Assembly: GCA_016715905.1 (NCBI GenBank)
Contig: JADJXI010000017.1
Location: 310,001 to 374,000 of the forward strand
DNA length: 64,000 bases
Source of the DNA: Sphingobacteriaceae bacterium
GTDB lineage: Bacteria > Bacteroidota > Bacteroidia > B-17B0 > Aurantibacillaceae
Direction of reading: 5' to 3'
Below are positions 16,978 to 26,065 of the stretch, piece after piece. Made by a program: the position numbers and the translations under genes. The first letter of the stretch is position 1. The number at the start of each line of letters is the position of its first letter. Under the pieces are notes generated by a model, which saw nothing but the letters and a program-made list of their open reading frames with translations, had not been told where the DNA came from and made no database searches.

Positions 16978-19122
16978 ATGAAAAAATTATTTTTTACATT
17001 ATCAGTTATTTTATCTCTTTCTAGTTATTCTCAATCCGTTGAATTTGAAAAAGACAATTTTCCGGGAAGAAAAGATGAATTGCGCGAAGCCCGCAGAAAA
17101 TTAGAAATCGGAATAGAAAATTTCATGATTGGAAGAAAAGAGTTCGATGAATATAAGCGCGGGTATTACTCTGAAAAAAAATATATGCCGGTAAGCATTT
17201 TTGATTATCAAAAAACAGGTATTGAAAGTTTTAAAAAAGCATTGGCTCCTCTTAACGAAGCCAATAAATTTAATCCGAAAAACGCTCGTTTAAATTACAT
17301 GCTCGGGTTTGTTTGGTTTATCTCTGATGCGGAAAGTGCTGAAGCTTTGAAACATTTTGAAATTGCTCATTCCTTAGATCCGGAAGTTGAATTTGATATC
17401 TTGTTTTGGCTGGGATGGTGTGAACAAATGCATGATAAGTGGGATATGGCTATTAAATACTATAATGAATTTCTTACGAAAGCCGGACAAAAAAAGGGGC
17501 ACTTAGCTGAAATAGAAGATACCAAGAAAAAAATAAGTGAGTGTACAGTAGGAAAAGAGCTGAGTGCAAATCCGGTGAGAGTTTTTGTGGATAATTTAGG
17601 GTCTTCAATCAATACTTCTTTTCCGGAATATGGACCCTCTATTACTACAGACGAAGAAACTATAATTTTTACAGCCCGTAGAGATAATTCTACCGGTGCT
17701 AAGCGTGATCAAAACGACAATGGTTGGTTTGAAGATGTATATGTGTCGGCCAAAAAAGCCGGCAAATGGGGCCCATCGGTTCAATTAAGTAAAAATGTGA
17801 ACACCGAAGGGCACGATGCCGCAGCAGGTTTAGCCCCTGATGGGTCTAAACTATATGTTTACAGGCACTCCGGTAGAGATGGAGGCGACTTATACGAAAG
17901 CACCTTGTTTGGTGCGGATTGGGAAGCTCCTGTGCACATGAACAAAAATATTAATACCAGATATCATGAATCTAGTGTGAGTTTAAGTTATGATGGCAAG
18001 CGAATTTATTTTGTAAGCGACAAAGAACACGGCTTAGGCGACAGAGATATTTATTACAGTGATTTGGATGTAAAAGGAGAATGGGGACCTGCAAAAAACA
18101 TTGGTCCGGTTATCAATACCAAATATGCCGAAGAAGCTGTATTTATGCACCCTGACGGAGTTACCATGTATTTTAGCAGCAAGGGTCACAAAACCATGGG
18201 CGGATATGATATTTTTAAAACCACGCTTAAAAACGGGATATGGTCTGAGCCTGAAAATTTAGGTTACCCCATTAATGGCCCTGATGACGATGTGTTTTTT
18301 GTGGTAAACGGAAGTGGAAGTCGCGGATATTTTGCATCTGCGAAAACCGGAGGCTTTGGAGAAAAAGATATTTATAAAATAACTTTTTTGGGTCCCGAAA
18401 AACAACCTTTATTAAACACATCCGATCAGCTATTGGCTGTAAGAGCGAATCCGGTAAGTAACTTAAAAACCGAAAGCGCCGCAGATGTGCGTTTAGCTAA
18501 AGTTGCCATTTTAAAAGGATTAATCACTTCAGCCAAAACCTTTGAACCACTTTCGGCTACTTTAGAATTAATTGATAACGACCTCAACATTGTGTTGGCT
18601 ACTTTTAAATCAAATAGCGCAACCGGAAAATATTTAGTGACACTTCCAAGCGGAAAAAATTATGGTATTGCCGTTAAATGTGATGGTTATTTATTCCATT
18701 CTGAAAATTTCAATTTACCGGATGGTTCCGATTATCAAGAAGTAGAAAAAAACATTGCGTTAAAGAAAATAGAGGTTGGAAGTGTTATTGTATTAAAAAA
18801 TATTTTCTTTGATTTTGATAAAGCTACAATTCGAAAAGAATCAGCAAATGAGTTAGAGCGATTAATTAAATTATTGAACGATAATCCTTCTATTAAAATT
18901 GAATTAGGAAGTCACACAGATAGTAAGGGCTCAGATGAGTACAACATGAAATTAAGCGATAATCGCTCAAAGTCTGTTGTGGAATATTTAATTGGCAAAG
19001 GTATTTCAGCAGCCAGATTAGTGGCAAAGGGTTATGGTGAAACCAAACCTATTGATACAAACGATAGCGATGAGGGCCGTCAAAATAACAGAAGAACAGA
19101 ATTTAAGATTTTAGAAAAATAA
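16978..19122 (+). CDS. OmpA-family protein with TPR, PD40 propeller and CRD domains (PorE-like architecture)
   Basis: Predicted 714 residues from the ATG at 16978, which gives the signal peptide KKLFFTLSVILSLSSYSQ; ATG 16963 is an alternative. Domains in order: TPR-like helices (about 60-190), PD40/WD40-like beta-propeller repeats (about 200-465, with repeated D-G-x-x-[LI]-[YF] and GGYDIF, GDRDIYYS blades), a carboxypeptidase-regulatory-like domain (about 510-610), and a C-terminal OmpA peptidoglycan-binding domain (about 610-714) with FDFDKATIRKES, GSHTDSKGSDEYNMKLSDNR and NNRRTEFKI. This order is that described for PorE of the type IX secretion system, but the architecture is also common in other Bacteroidota envelope proteins, and no lipobox is seen here. 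It probably anchors an outer-membrane complex to peptidoglycan. Confidence 0.85.
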   Translation: MKKLFFTLSVILSLSSYSQSVEFEKDNFPGRKDELREARRKLEIGIENFMIGRKEFDEYKRGYYSEKKYMPVSIFDYQKTGIESFKKALAPLNEANKFNPKNARLNYMLGFVWFISDAESAEALKHFEIAHSLDPEVEFDILFWLGWCEQMHDKWDMAIKYYNEFLTKAGQKKGHLAEIEDTKKKISECTVGKELSANPVRVFVDNLGSSINTSFPEYGPSITTDEETIIFTARRDNSTGAKRDQNDNGWFEDVYVSAKKAGKWGPSVQLSKNVNTEGHDAAAGLAPDGSKLYVYRHSGRDGGDLYESTLFGADWEAPVHMNKNINTRYHESSVSLSYDGKRIYFVSDKEHGLGDRDIYYSDLDVKGEWGPAKNIGPVINTKYAEEAVFMHPDGVTMYFSSKGHKTMGGYDIFKTTLKNGIWSEPENLGYPINGPDDDVFFVVNGSGSRGYFASAKTGGFGEKDIYKITFLGPEKQPLLNTSDQLLAVRANPVSNLKTESAADVRLAKVAILKGLITSAKTFEPLSATLELIDNDLNIVLATFKSNSATGKYLVTLPSGKNYGIAVKCDGYLFHSENFNLPDGSDYQEVEKNIALKKIEVGSVIVLKNIFFDFDKATIRKESANELERLIKLLNDNPSIKIELGSHTDSKGSDEYNMKLSDNRSKSVVEYLIGKGISAARLVAKGYGETKPIDTNDSDEGRQNNRRTEFKILEK

Positions 19123-19123
19123 T

Positions 19124-19936
19124 TTACAAGTTCAAATGTTCTGATTTAATGGCCTTACCGTAAAAACGAGTAGCTTGCGCATCAAATGATTCAGGCAAAT
19201 CAGTTGTATAAAATGTGATTGTGGCGTTTTTCGAACACACCTCATCAATTTCGGGGTGTCTGAATAAATAGTTTTTTAAACTCTTGGCAACAATTTCTCC
19301 CTGCGAAAGCAATCTTACTTGCTCAGGAATAAACTTTTTAATTTGTTTCTCAATTAATGGATAATGCGTACATCCTAAAATGATGGTGTCAATTTTATTT
19401 GACTGTTGCATCAGCGCTTTTACATTCTTTTCAATAAACATAGATGCAGCTTCGCTTTCAAATTCACCATTTTCTATTAAGGGCACCCACATCGGGCACG
19501 CTTCCTGAAAAACATGAATGTCAGAAAAAAAATTTAAAATTTCGGTTTTGTAAGATCCCGAACTAACGGTTCCGGTAGTACCTAATATACCAACATGCTT
19601 GGTTTTACTTAAGGCGCCAACTATTTCAGCGGTAGGCCGAATAACGCCCAACACCCGTTTGTTTGGGGCTAAAACCGGTAAATCCTTTTGTTGTATTGTC
19701 CTTAGTGCTTTAGCAGATGCTGTGTTGCAAGCTAAAATAACTAAATGACATCCCTTACTCAGTAATTCCTTTACACATTCCAGCGTATATTCATAAACCG
19801 TTTCAAAACTTCTTGAACCGTAAGGTGCCCTAGCATTATCGCCCAAATAAATAAAATCATATTGCGGAAGTTCTTTAACTATTTCTTTCAATACGGTTAA
19901 TCCTCCAAAACCGCTGTCAAAAACCCCAATGGGCAT
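19124..19936 (-). CDS. murI: Glutamate racemase
   Basis: Predicted 270 residues from the ATG at 19936, chosen because MPIGVFDSGFGGLTVL is the family N-terminus; the longer TTG frame would overlap the upstream gene. MurI interconverts L- and D-glutamate for peptidoglycan synthesis using two cysteines as acid/base catalysts. Visible active-site features are the DSGFGG loop with Asp7, LACNTASA with Cys70, and LGCTHYPL with Cys189 and His191. Length is normal. It lies 17 bases downstream of the barrel protein gene on the same strand and convergent with the OmpA gene, whose stop is 1 base away. In many Bacteroidota murI follows the bamA-ompH genes; here it is separated from them and inverted. Confidence 0.96.
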   Translation of the reverse strand: MPIGVFDSGFGGLTVLKEIVKELPQYDFIYLGDNARAPYGSRSFETVYEYTLECVKELLSKGCHLVILACNTASAKALRTIQQKDLPVLAPNKRVLGVIRPTAEIVGALSKTKHVGILGTTGTVSSGSYKTEILNFFSDIHVFQEACPMWVPLIENGEFESEAASMFIEKNVKALMQQSNKIDTIILGCTHYPLIEKQIKKFIPEQVRLLSQGEIVAKSLKNYLFRHPEIDEVCSKNATITFYTTDLPESFDAQATRFYGKAIKSEHLNL

Positions 19937-19953
19937 ATGTTTTTTTTCTTTAC

Positions 19954-21099
19954 TCAAAACCAAACGTCTAAACAAATAATAAATTCATTTCTTTGATTTA
20001 CAATTTTATTGCCTTGTTTGAAAATCAATTTTTCGCAATTTAAATTTCTCCATTGCAAATTAAGGGCTGCATTTTTTATAGGTTTATATTCCAAACCAAA
20101 TGTTGTTCCATATACTGATTTACCAAAATCAACATCACCGGTTAAAATTCTATTCTCATCACTTAAAAACTCTTGCCTTGCATAAAGTCCGGTGCTTTGC
20201 AAAACCTGATACCGTGCCACAATTAATCCACTATAAACAATGGCACTTTTTGATGAATCGACTAACAATGAATTTGTTTGCCATCCGTAATTTCCCTCTA
20301 ATGCCAAAATCCATTTTTTATGGGTGTAGGTAAAATAAAAATTATTGTAGTTCCGCATTTGTTTTTTAGTAATAGAATCAGGACTTTCTGTTCCATTTAA
20401 AAAATTATAAGTAAAGCTCCACTTTTCATTTGGATTGTAAACAATGCTTAAACCAACTAATTTATTTTTATTATTATCTACAAATGAGGCATAACTATTA
20501 AAGGTGTTTAATTGAACCAATAGTTTTTCATTGAATTCATAGGTTAATTTGGCACCGGCAAAAAAGTACGGTTCAAAATTATCAGCCAAAGCCATGCTTG
20601 ATGTAATATTTTCTCTGGGTTCTGTGCTTTCTACACCTACATGTGATTTAAAAAAACCGGCATCAAGCCAGAGTTTTTTAAAAAGTTTCACGCCTGCATT
20701 AGCTTCTTGAATCATGTTGTATTGCTGAGGCCAAACAGTTGAAGGTATATCTCCAAAATGTAGTCCTAAGTTTCCACGCAAATTTTTTGCGGTATACTTC
20801 ATGCTCATTTGAGCCATATTCAAACCCAATTCCTTATTTCGCGCGGCCATTGTTGGAATTTGAACATATCCGTTATTTACAGTTTCATCATCATAATAGG
20901 CATAATACGCGCTAACGTATGCGCCAATTTTTAATATGGCATAATCTTGATTGGCTTCATGTACGCCCTTTTTGGTTTCAAATATGGTATTTGAATCGGC
21001 GCCCACAATCACTTTAGGAATTAATGTGTTTGATTCTTTTTCTTGTGCATATGTTGCAAACTGAGCTCCTAAAAATAATATTATTACTAATCGCAACAT
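19954..21099 (-). CDS. Outer-membrane beta-barrel protein, BBP2/OmpL-like porin
   Basis: Predicted 381 residues from an ATG. The signal peptide ends near ATYAQ. The body alternates polar and aromatic residues as in transmembrane beta-strands and ends in an aromatic residue (FIICLDVWF). The strands NLRGNLGLHFGDIPSTVW, AGVKLFKKLWLDAGFF and KWSFTYNFLNG match the layout of the putative beta-barrel porin-2 (BBP2) family as I recall it. Function would be passive diffusion across the outer membrane; the substrate is unknown. It is the first gene of a two-gene unit with murI and is divergent from the porG-like gene, with 135 bases between them. Confidence 0.75.
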   Translation of the reverse strand: MLRLVIILFLGAQFATYAQEKESNTLIPKVIVGADSNTIFETKKGVHEANQDYAILKIGAYVSAYYAYYDDETVNNGYVQIPTMAARNKELGLNMAQMSMKYTAKNLRGNLGLHFGDIPSTVWPQQYNMIQEANAGVKLFKKLWLDAGFFKSHVGVESTEPRENITSSMALADNFEPYFFAGAKLTYEFNEKLLVQLNTFNSYASFVDNNKNKLVGLSIVYNPNEKWSFTYNFLNGTESPDSITKKQMRNYNNFYFTYTHKKWILALEGNYGWQTNSLLVDSSKSAIVYSGLIVARYQVLQSTGLYARQEFLSDENRILTGDVDFGKSVYGTTFGLEYKPIKNAALNLQWRNLNCEKLIFKQGNKIVNQRNEFIICLDVWF

Positions 21100-21234
21100 T
21101 AGAGCAAAAGTGCGAATTTTTGTTCATTATTCATTCTCCCTACTTTAAGAAATGAACAGCATCTTGCTGAATATGCGGAAAATAGATAAATTAATTTATA
21201 CAATAAAAACCTAGCTTTAGCGTTATATAAAACC

Positions 21235-22020
21235 GTGCACAAAAAACTTCTTTTCATATTTGTAATATCCTCATTAATAGCCAGTTCGCAAACAAAGAAG
21301 CGAACTTACACGCAGCATGAAATTGGTGTATTTGGAGGTGCCAGTTACTATTTAGGAGATATTAATCCTCGAAAACACTTTATTTTTTCAAAACCGGCGT
21401 TTGGTGTTCTTTACCGCGTTGCAATGACTTATCGTTACGCATTTAGATTTGGTTTCAATTATGGAAGTGTATGGGGTAATGATAATAAAAGTGGCGAGGC
21501 TAATCAGATTGAAAGAAACTTACATTTTAGCTCTGATATATACGAAGGACATGCGCTTTATGAATTTAACTTTTTAGATTATCGAATTGGAAAGGATAAA
21601 TATTATTTCTCTGTTTTTTTATTTGGTGGAATTGGTGGTTATTACATGAATCCCAGAGCTGATTTGGGTTACGGCACGGTTAATTTGAGCGAATTAAATA
21701 CCGAAGCTCAAGGCAAATCCTACTCCAAATATCAAATTTGTTTGCCATTTGGTATAGGCATTAAATGGAATGCTACGGATATTTTTGGATTTGGATTTGA
21801 GTGGGGGCCAAGAAAATTATTTACAGATTACTTGGATGATGTAAGTTCAACATTCCCGCTTTCGGGTAGTGGAAATAATGCACATTCTTTTGGTACCGGT
21901 GATCCCGGCACTATACGTGGTAATCCACGATCAAAAGATTGGTATTTCTATTATGGATTTACCTTGCAAATGCGCCTCCCCTCAAAAAACAGAGAGTGCC
22001 ACGGCATGGGTTTAAATTAA
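21235..22020 (+). CDS. porG: PorG-like outer-membrane protein of type IX secretion (DUF6089 family)
   Basis: Predicted 261 residues starting at GTG 21235. The signal peptide ends near IASSQ. The body is a small predicted beta-barrel with IGVFGGASYYLGDINPRKHF near the N-terminus, a signature of the DUF6089 family that includes PorG, an outer-membrane component of the type IX secretion system. The assignment is strengthened by position: in Porphyromonas and other Bacteroidota the PorG gene lies directly upstream of uppS, bamA and two ompH genes, exactly as here. The C-terminus lacks a long extension. A -7-like element lies between this gene and uppS, so uppS may also have its own promoter. Confidence 0.75.
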   Translation: MHKKLLFIFVISSLIASSQTKKRTYTQHEIGVFGGASYYLGDINPRKHFIFSKPAFGVLYRVAMTYRYAFRFGFNYGSVWGNDNKSGEANQIERNLHFSSDIYEGHALYEFNFLDYRIGKDKYYFSVFLFGGIGGYYMNPRADLGYGTVNLSELNTEAQGKSYSKYQICLPFGIGIKWNATDIFGFGFEWGPRKLFTDYLDDVSSTFPLSGSGNNAHSFGTGDPGTIRGNPRSKDWYFYYGFTLQMRLPSKNRECHGMGLN

Positions 22021-22100
22021 ACGACTTATTATGCTCGTGTTAAAAATATTAAAAGCCCTTAATTAAAGCTAAAGCCAAAAAGCGCTTGTTTCTATTTTGT

Positions 22101-22108
22101 TATCTTTG
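22101..22108 (+). promoter_or_regulatory. Candidate Bacteroidota -7 element upstream of uppS
   Basis: TATCTTTG matches the TAnnTTTG -7 consensus of Bacteroidota housekeeping promoters and ends 12 bases before the uppS ATG. No convincing -33 TTTG lies about 19 bases upstream, so support is partial. Confidence 0.35.
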
Positions 22109-22120
22109 TCCGCATTGTAA

Positions 22121-22867
22121 ATGGATTATAAATCGGCCATAAACCCAAACAACGTTCCAAAACACATAGCCATTATTATGGATGGCAATGGAAGATGGGC
22201 AAAAAAACATGGGGAAGATCGAATTTTTGGTCATCATGAGGGTGTTAACTCAGTACGCGAAATAGTTGAGGCTTGCGGAGAAATAGGAGTTAAATTCTTA
22301 ACGCTTTATGCGTTCAGCACTGAAAACTGGAACCGACCGAAAGAAGAAGTTGATGCGCTTATGGAGCTATTGGTATCAACAATTAGTTTAGAGACAGAAT
22401 CCCTTCATAAAAAAGGCGTTCGGCTGCAAGTAATAGGAGATATTGCCAGCTTACCCGACTCTTGTCAGAAAGAACTGGCAGAATCAATCAAAATGACCGA
22501 AAATAACTCTACTGTTACTTTGATTCTCGCCTTAAGTTATTCGAGCAGATGGGAAATTACCAATGCTGTTAAAATTATTTCAAATAAGGTAAAAGAAGGG
22601 AAACTAAACCCAGATGAAATTAACGCTAAACTTATAGATTCCTTTCTTGCTACAAAAGATTATCCGGAACCGGAATTAATGATTCGTACAAGCGGAGAAC
22701 ATCGAATCAGTAATTTTTTATTGTGGCAATTAGCTTACGCTGAATTTTATTTTACCGACATCCTTTGGCCTGATTTTAGAAAACCACAATTCTTTCAAGC
22801 TATATTATCCTATCAAAATCGCGAAAGAAGGTTTGGGAAAACCAGCGAGCAAATTTCGAAAAACTAA
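22121..22867 (+). CDS. uppS: Isoprenyl transferase (undecaprenyl diphosphate synthase)
   Basis: Predicted 248 residues from an ATG. UppS adds isopentenyl units in cis to farnesyl diphosphate to make the undecaprenyl carrier for peptidoglycan and surface glycans. The hallmark HIAIIMDGNGRWAKKHG with the catalytic Asp lies at residues about 15-30. GHHEGVNSVREIV, TLYAFSTENWNRP and the C-terminal substrate-binding segment PELMIRTSGEHRISNFLLWQ, then YAEFYFTDILWPDF, are all present. The length is normal. The 3' end overlaps the bamA reading frame by about 35 bases, which suggests coupled translation with outer-membrane assembly genes. Confidence 0.97.
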   Translation: MDYKSAINPNNVPKHIAIIMDGNGRWAKKHGEDRIFGHHEGVNSVREIVEACGEIGVKFLTLYAFSTENWNRPKEEVDALMELLVSTISLETESLHKKGVRLQVIGDIASLPDSCQKELAESIKMTENNSTVTLILALSYSSRWEITNAVKIISNKVKEGKLNPDEINAKLIDSFLATKDYPEPELMIRTSGEHRISNFLLWQLAYAEFYFTDILWPDFRKPQFFQAILSYQNRERRFGKTSEQISKN

Positions 22868-25442
22868 TATTATCAGATATTTCATTTACATATCATTCAT
22901 TTTTATTTGCGGCCTATCAAAAGGACAAAACAAAGACAGTTTACTTTTAGAAAGCTTTAGAAATGCTAAAAAATATCGTGTCGCCTCCATTCGTATTGAA
23001 GGGGCAAAATATACCGACCCTAGTGTTGTAAAATTACTTTCCGGAATTAGTGAGGGGGAAGAAATTCCAATGCCGGGCGAACAAATTACCGACGCTATCA
23101 AAAAACTATGGAAACAAGGTATTTTCGAAAATATTGATATTGCATTAGAAAAAACGGTAGGTAACGACGCTTTTATAGTAATAAAAGTGGTTGAACGCCC
23201 AAGGCTTTCGAAATTTAAATTTGAAGGCGATGTAAGAAAAAGTGACGCCGATGATATTCGTGCAAGAATAAGACTCCTGAAAGAACGTGTGGTGACTGAT
23301 TATATGATTGGATCAATTAAGAATACGGTACGCGATCATTATTTAAATAAGGGTTTTTATTTTAATAAAGTAGAAATAATTCAAAAGAAAGATACCACCG
23401 CTAAAACCCCGCATATCTTACTAACCATTAAAGTAGATAAAGGTAAAAAAGTTAGAATTAAAGAAGTAAATATAACCGGCAATACAGTACTTCAGAGCTG
23501 GAAGTTGCGCAGAAAATTGGAAGACTCGAAAAGATATCGCTGGTATAACATTTTTAATTCAGCCAAATATCTTGAAGATAATTTAGAAAAAGATTTACCT
23601 GCCATTGTAGAAAAATACAACGCAAAAGGATATAGAGATGCACGGATTGCCAAAGACACGGTTTACTTTGTTTCACCAAATCGGGTAAATATTGACATAA
23701 CAGTTGACGAAGGAAATAAATATTATTTTGGTAAGTTTAAATGGTTTGGTAATAGCAAATACCGAAGCGGACAGTTAGATACCATATTAAATATTCATCC
23801 AGGAGATATTTACGATCAAAGTAAATTAGAACAAAAATTATTTATGAATCCAAACGGATTCGATATTTCAAGTTTATATATGGACGACGGATATTTATTT
23901 TTCCAGGTTAATCAACAGGAAAATAATGTACATAACGACACCATTGACTTTGACATTTTGATTTATGAAGGCAAGCAGGCCACCATTAACAAAGTAACAT
24001 TAAAAGGAAATGATAAAACCAATGATCATGTGGTTTATAGGGAAATTATGACCAAACCCGGTCAATTATTTAGAAGGTCAGACATTATTCGTACGCAAAG
24101 AGAATTGGCTCAATTAGGTTATTTTGATCCGGAAAAATTAGACGTAAAACCTAATCCAAATCCTGCAGACGGAACAGTAGATATTGAATACATAGTTGAG
24201 GAAAAACCGAGCGATCAAATTGAATTAAGCGGTGGCTGGGGCGGAAGAAACAGGGCAACCAGCAATGGCGGTTTAGGGGTAATAGGAACTCTTGGCGTTA
24301 CTTTCAATAATTTTTCCACTAAAAACTTTTTTAAAAAAGATGCTTGGCGTCCGTTGCCAAGTGGAGATGGCCAGAGGCTTAGTTTAAGAGCGCAAACCAA
24401 TGGAATTTATTATCAATCTTATAATTTTTCATTTACCGAACCCTGGTTTGGAGGCAAAAAGCCAAACTCGCTAACCGTTAGTGCCTTCCATTCTTTATTC
24501 AGTAATGGATTAAAAAAATATGTTGAACAAGATGGTCAAAAAATTTATAACACCAACCGAAACAGCATGAGTATAATTGGAGGTTCTGTTGGATTTGGTA
24601 AAAGATTAAAATGGCCTGATAATTATTTTAGTATGTATTCAAACATCAGTTACAACTATTATGATTTATATAAATATGGGGCATTTATTTTTGGAACCGG
24701 TTTTGCTAACGATTTAAATTTAGGATTAAACATTTCTCGTAATTCAACTGATCAGCCCATTTATCCAAAATCGGGTTCAAATTTTGTTTTTCATTCTCAA
24801 TTTACCCCCCCATATTCATTATATAACAATAAAAACTATGCCGATCTTACTCTGACAGAACGCTATAAATACATCGAATATCAAAAGTTCAAAATTACGG
24901 CTGAATGGTTTACTCAGTTAACTAACAAAAAAGCGGCTGAGGGAAAAGATGCCAGAAATTTAGTGTTACGTACCAAGGTGGGTTACGGATTTTTAGCTTA
25001 TTATAATAAAGATGTAGGCTTTTCACCCTTTGAAAGATTTTATATGGGCGGAAGTGGTATTAGCGGATTTCAGAACTTTGTAGCTAGAGAGATTATTGCG
25101 CTTCGCGGTTATCCGGATAATTCATTATCTTCTAATTTCGGCGATCCTATTTGTGCACGATATACAATGGAGGTACGCTATCCTATCAGTTTGAATCCGC
25201 AGGCAACAATCTTTGTATTGGGTTTTGCCGAAGCCGGAAACACATGGACCGATTATAAAAAATTCAATCCATTTCAGGTTAAAAGAAGTGCAGGCGTAGG
25301 ATTAAGGGTGTTTTTACCTATGTTTGGATTATTAGGAATAGATTATGGGTGGGGCTTTGATAATATTCCCGGAAATCCATCAATTGGAAACGGAAAGGGC
25401 CAATTTCACTTCACCATTGGTGGACAACTGGGAGAATTATAA
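22833..25442 (+). CDS. bamA: Outer-membrane protein assembly factor BamA
   Basis: Predicted 869 residues from TTG 22833, overlapping uppS; there is no ATG before the mature region, so TTG (or a non-canonical ATT a few codons later) must start it. A hydrophobic signal segment FIYISFIFICGLSKGQ is followed by several POTRA domains (about 45-460) with repeated VKxIxIxGN-like strands such as VRIKEVNITGNTVLQSWKLR. The Omp85 barrel (about 465-869) contains the ERFYMGGSGISGFQNF, RGYP and GVGLRVFLPMFG features and ends FTIGGQLGEL. BamA inserts barrel proteins into the outer membrane. It is preceded by uppS and followed by two Skp/OmpH chaperones that feed it clients, the usual Bacteroidota order. Confidence 0.95.
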   Translation: MGKPASKFRKTNIIRYFIYISFIFICGLSKGQNKDSLLLESFRNAKKYRVASIRIEGAKYTDPSVVKLLSGISEGEEIPMPGEQITDAIKKLWKQGIFENIDIALEKTVGNDAFIVIKVVERPRLSKFKFEGDVRKSDADDIRARIRLLKERVVTDYMIGSIKNTVRDHYLNKGFYFNKVEIIQKKDTTAKTPHILLTIKVDKGKKVRIKEVNITGNTVLQSWKLRRKLEDSKRYRWYNIFNSAKYLEDNLEKDLPAIVEKYNAKGYRDARIAKDTVYFVSPNRVNIDITVDEGNKYYFGKFKWFGNSKYRSGQLDTILNIHPGDIYDQSKLEQKLFMNPNGFDISSLYMDDGYLFFQVNQQENNVHNDTIDFDILIYEGKQATINKVTLKGNDKTNDHVVYREIMTKPGQLFRRSDIIRTQRELAQLGYFDPEKLDVKPNPNPADGTVDIEYIVEEKPSDQIELSGGWGGRNRATSNGGLGVIGTLGVTFNNFSTKNFFKKDAWRPLPSGDGQRLSLRAQTNGIYYQSYNFSFTEPWFGGKKPNSLTVSAFHSLFSNGLKKYVEQDGQKIYNTNRNSMSIIGGSVGFGKRLKWPDNYFSMYSNISYNYYDLYKYGAFIFGTGFANDLNLGLNISRNSTDQPIYPKSGSNFVFHSQFTPPYSLYNNKNYADLTLTERYKYIEYQKFKITAEWFTQLTNKKAAEGKDARNLVLRTKVGYGFLAYYNKDVGFSPFERFYMGGSGISGFQNFVAREIIALRGYPDNSLSSNFGDPICARYTMEVRYPISLNPQATIFVLGFAEAGNTWTDYKKFNPFQVKRSAGVGLRVFLPMFGLLGIDYGWGFDNIPGNPSIGNGKGQFHFTIGGQLGEL

Positions 25443-25518
25443 AAAATGGAATAAATTTTGTTAATTGTGTATTATAATTTAATAAATAACGTTTTATAAG
25501 TAATTTTAGAGGTTTATT

Positions 25519-26040
25519 ATGATTAAAAAATTCATTATTCCGCTTTTTATTCTTTTCTCCATCAATGGTTTTTCTCAGGCTGCAGCCAAATTTGGATATG
25601 TTGATACAGATTATATTCTCGACCAAATTCCGGAATACAAAGCTGCGCAAAGCGAATTGGATAAAACAAGTATTCAATGGCAAAAAGAAATTGAAGGTCG
25701 GTTTGGCGAAATTGATAAATTGTATAAGGCTTATCAGGCTGATGCCATTTTATTAACCGATGACATGAAGAAAAAAAGAGAAAATGAAATATTAAATAAA
25801 GAGAAAGAGGCTAAGGATTTGCAAAAACAAAAATTTGGTGTAGATGGTGAGTTATTTAAAAAAAGGCAGGAATTGGTGAAACCTCTTCAGGATAAAGTTT
25901 ATAACGCAATTAAAGTGGTAGCAGAAAAAAAAGGAATAGGTTTTATATTGGATAAAAGTGGTCAAGTATCCATTCTGTATGCGAACCATAAATATGATAT
26001 TAGTGATGATGTACTTATTCACTTGGGTTACAAAAAATAA
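25519..26040 (+). CDS. Periplasmic chaperone OmpH/Skp family (first copy)
   Basis: Predicted 173 residues from an ATG preceded by TTAGAGG. The signal peptide ends near NGFSQA. The mature protein begins with the OmpH-type strand AKFGYVDTDYILDQIPEY, then a long charged helical hairpin (about 45-130, Lys/Glu-rich), and closes with VVAEKKGIGFILDKSGQVS, the conserved C-terminal strand. Skp-like trimers hold unfolded barrel proteins for BamA. It starts 76 bases after bamA, and a further ompH copy follows 25 bases downstream. The two copies share only the fold, not close sequence, so this is an old duplication. Confidence 0.93.
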   Translation: MIKKFIIPLFILFSINGFSQAAAKFGYVDTDYILDQIPEYKAAQSELDKTSIQWQKEIEGRFGEIDKLYKAYQADAILLTDDMKKKRENEILNKEKEAKDLQKQKFGVDGELFKKRQELVKPLQDKVYNAIKVVAEKKGIGFILDKSGQVSILYANHKYDISDDVLIHLGYKK

Positions 26041-26050
26041 TTTAACTTTG
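26023..26050 (+). promoter_or_regulatory. Candidate promoter between the two ompH genes
   Basis: TAACTTTG at 26043-26050 fits TAnnTTTG, and a TTG at 26023-26025 lies 17 bases before it. The element overlaps the stop of the first ompH. It could give the second copy independent expression, but the -33 match is weak. Confidence 0.35.
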
Positions 26051-26065
26051 TAAATAAATAAAAAA

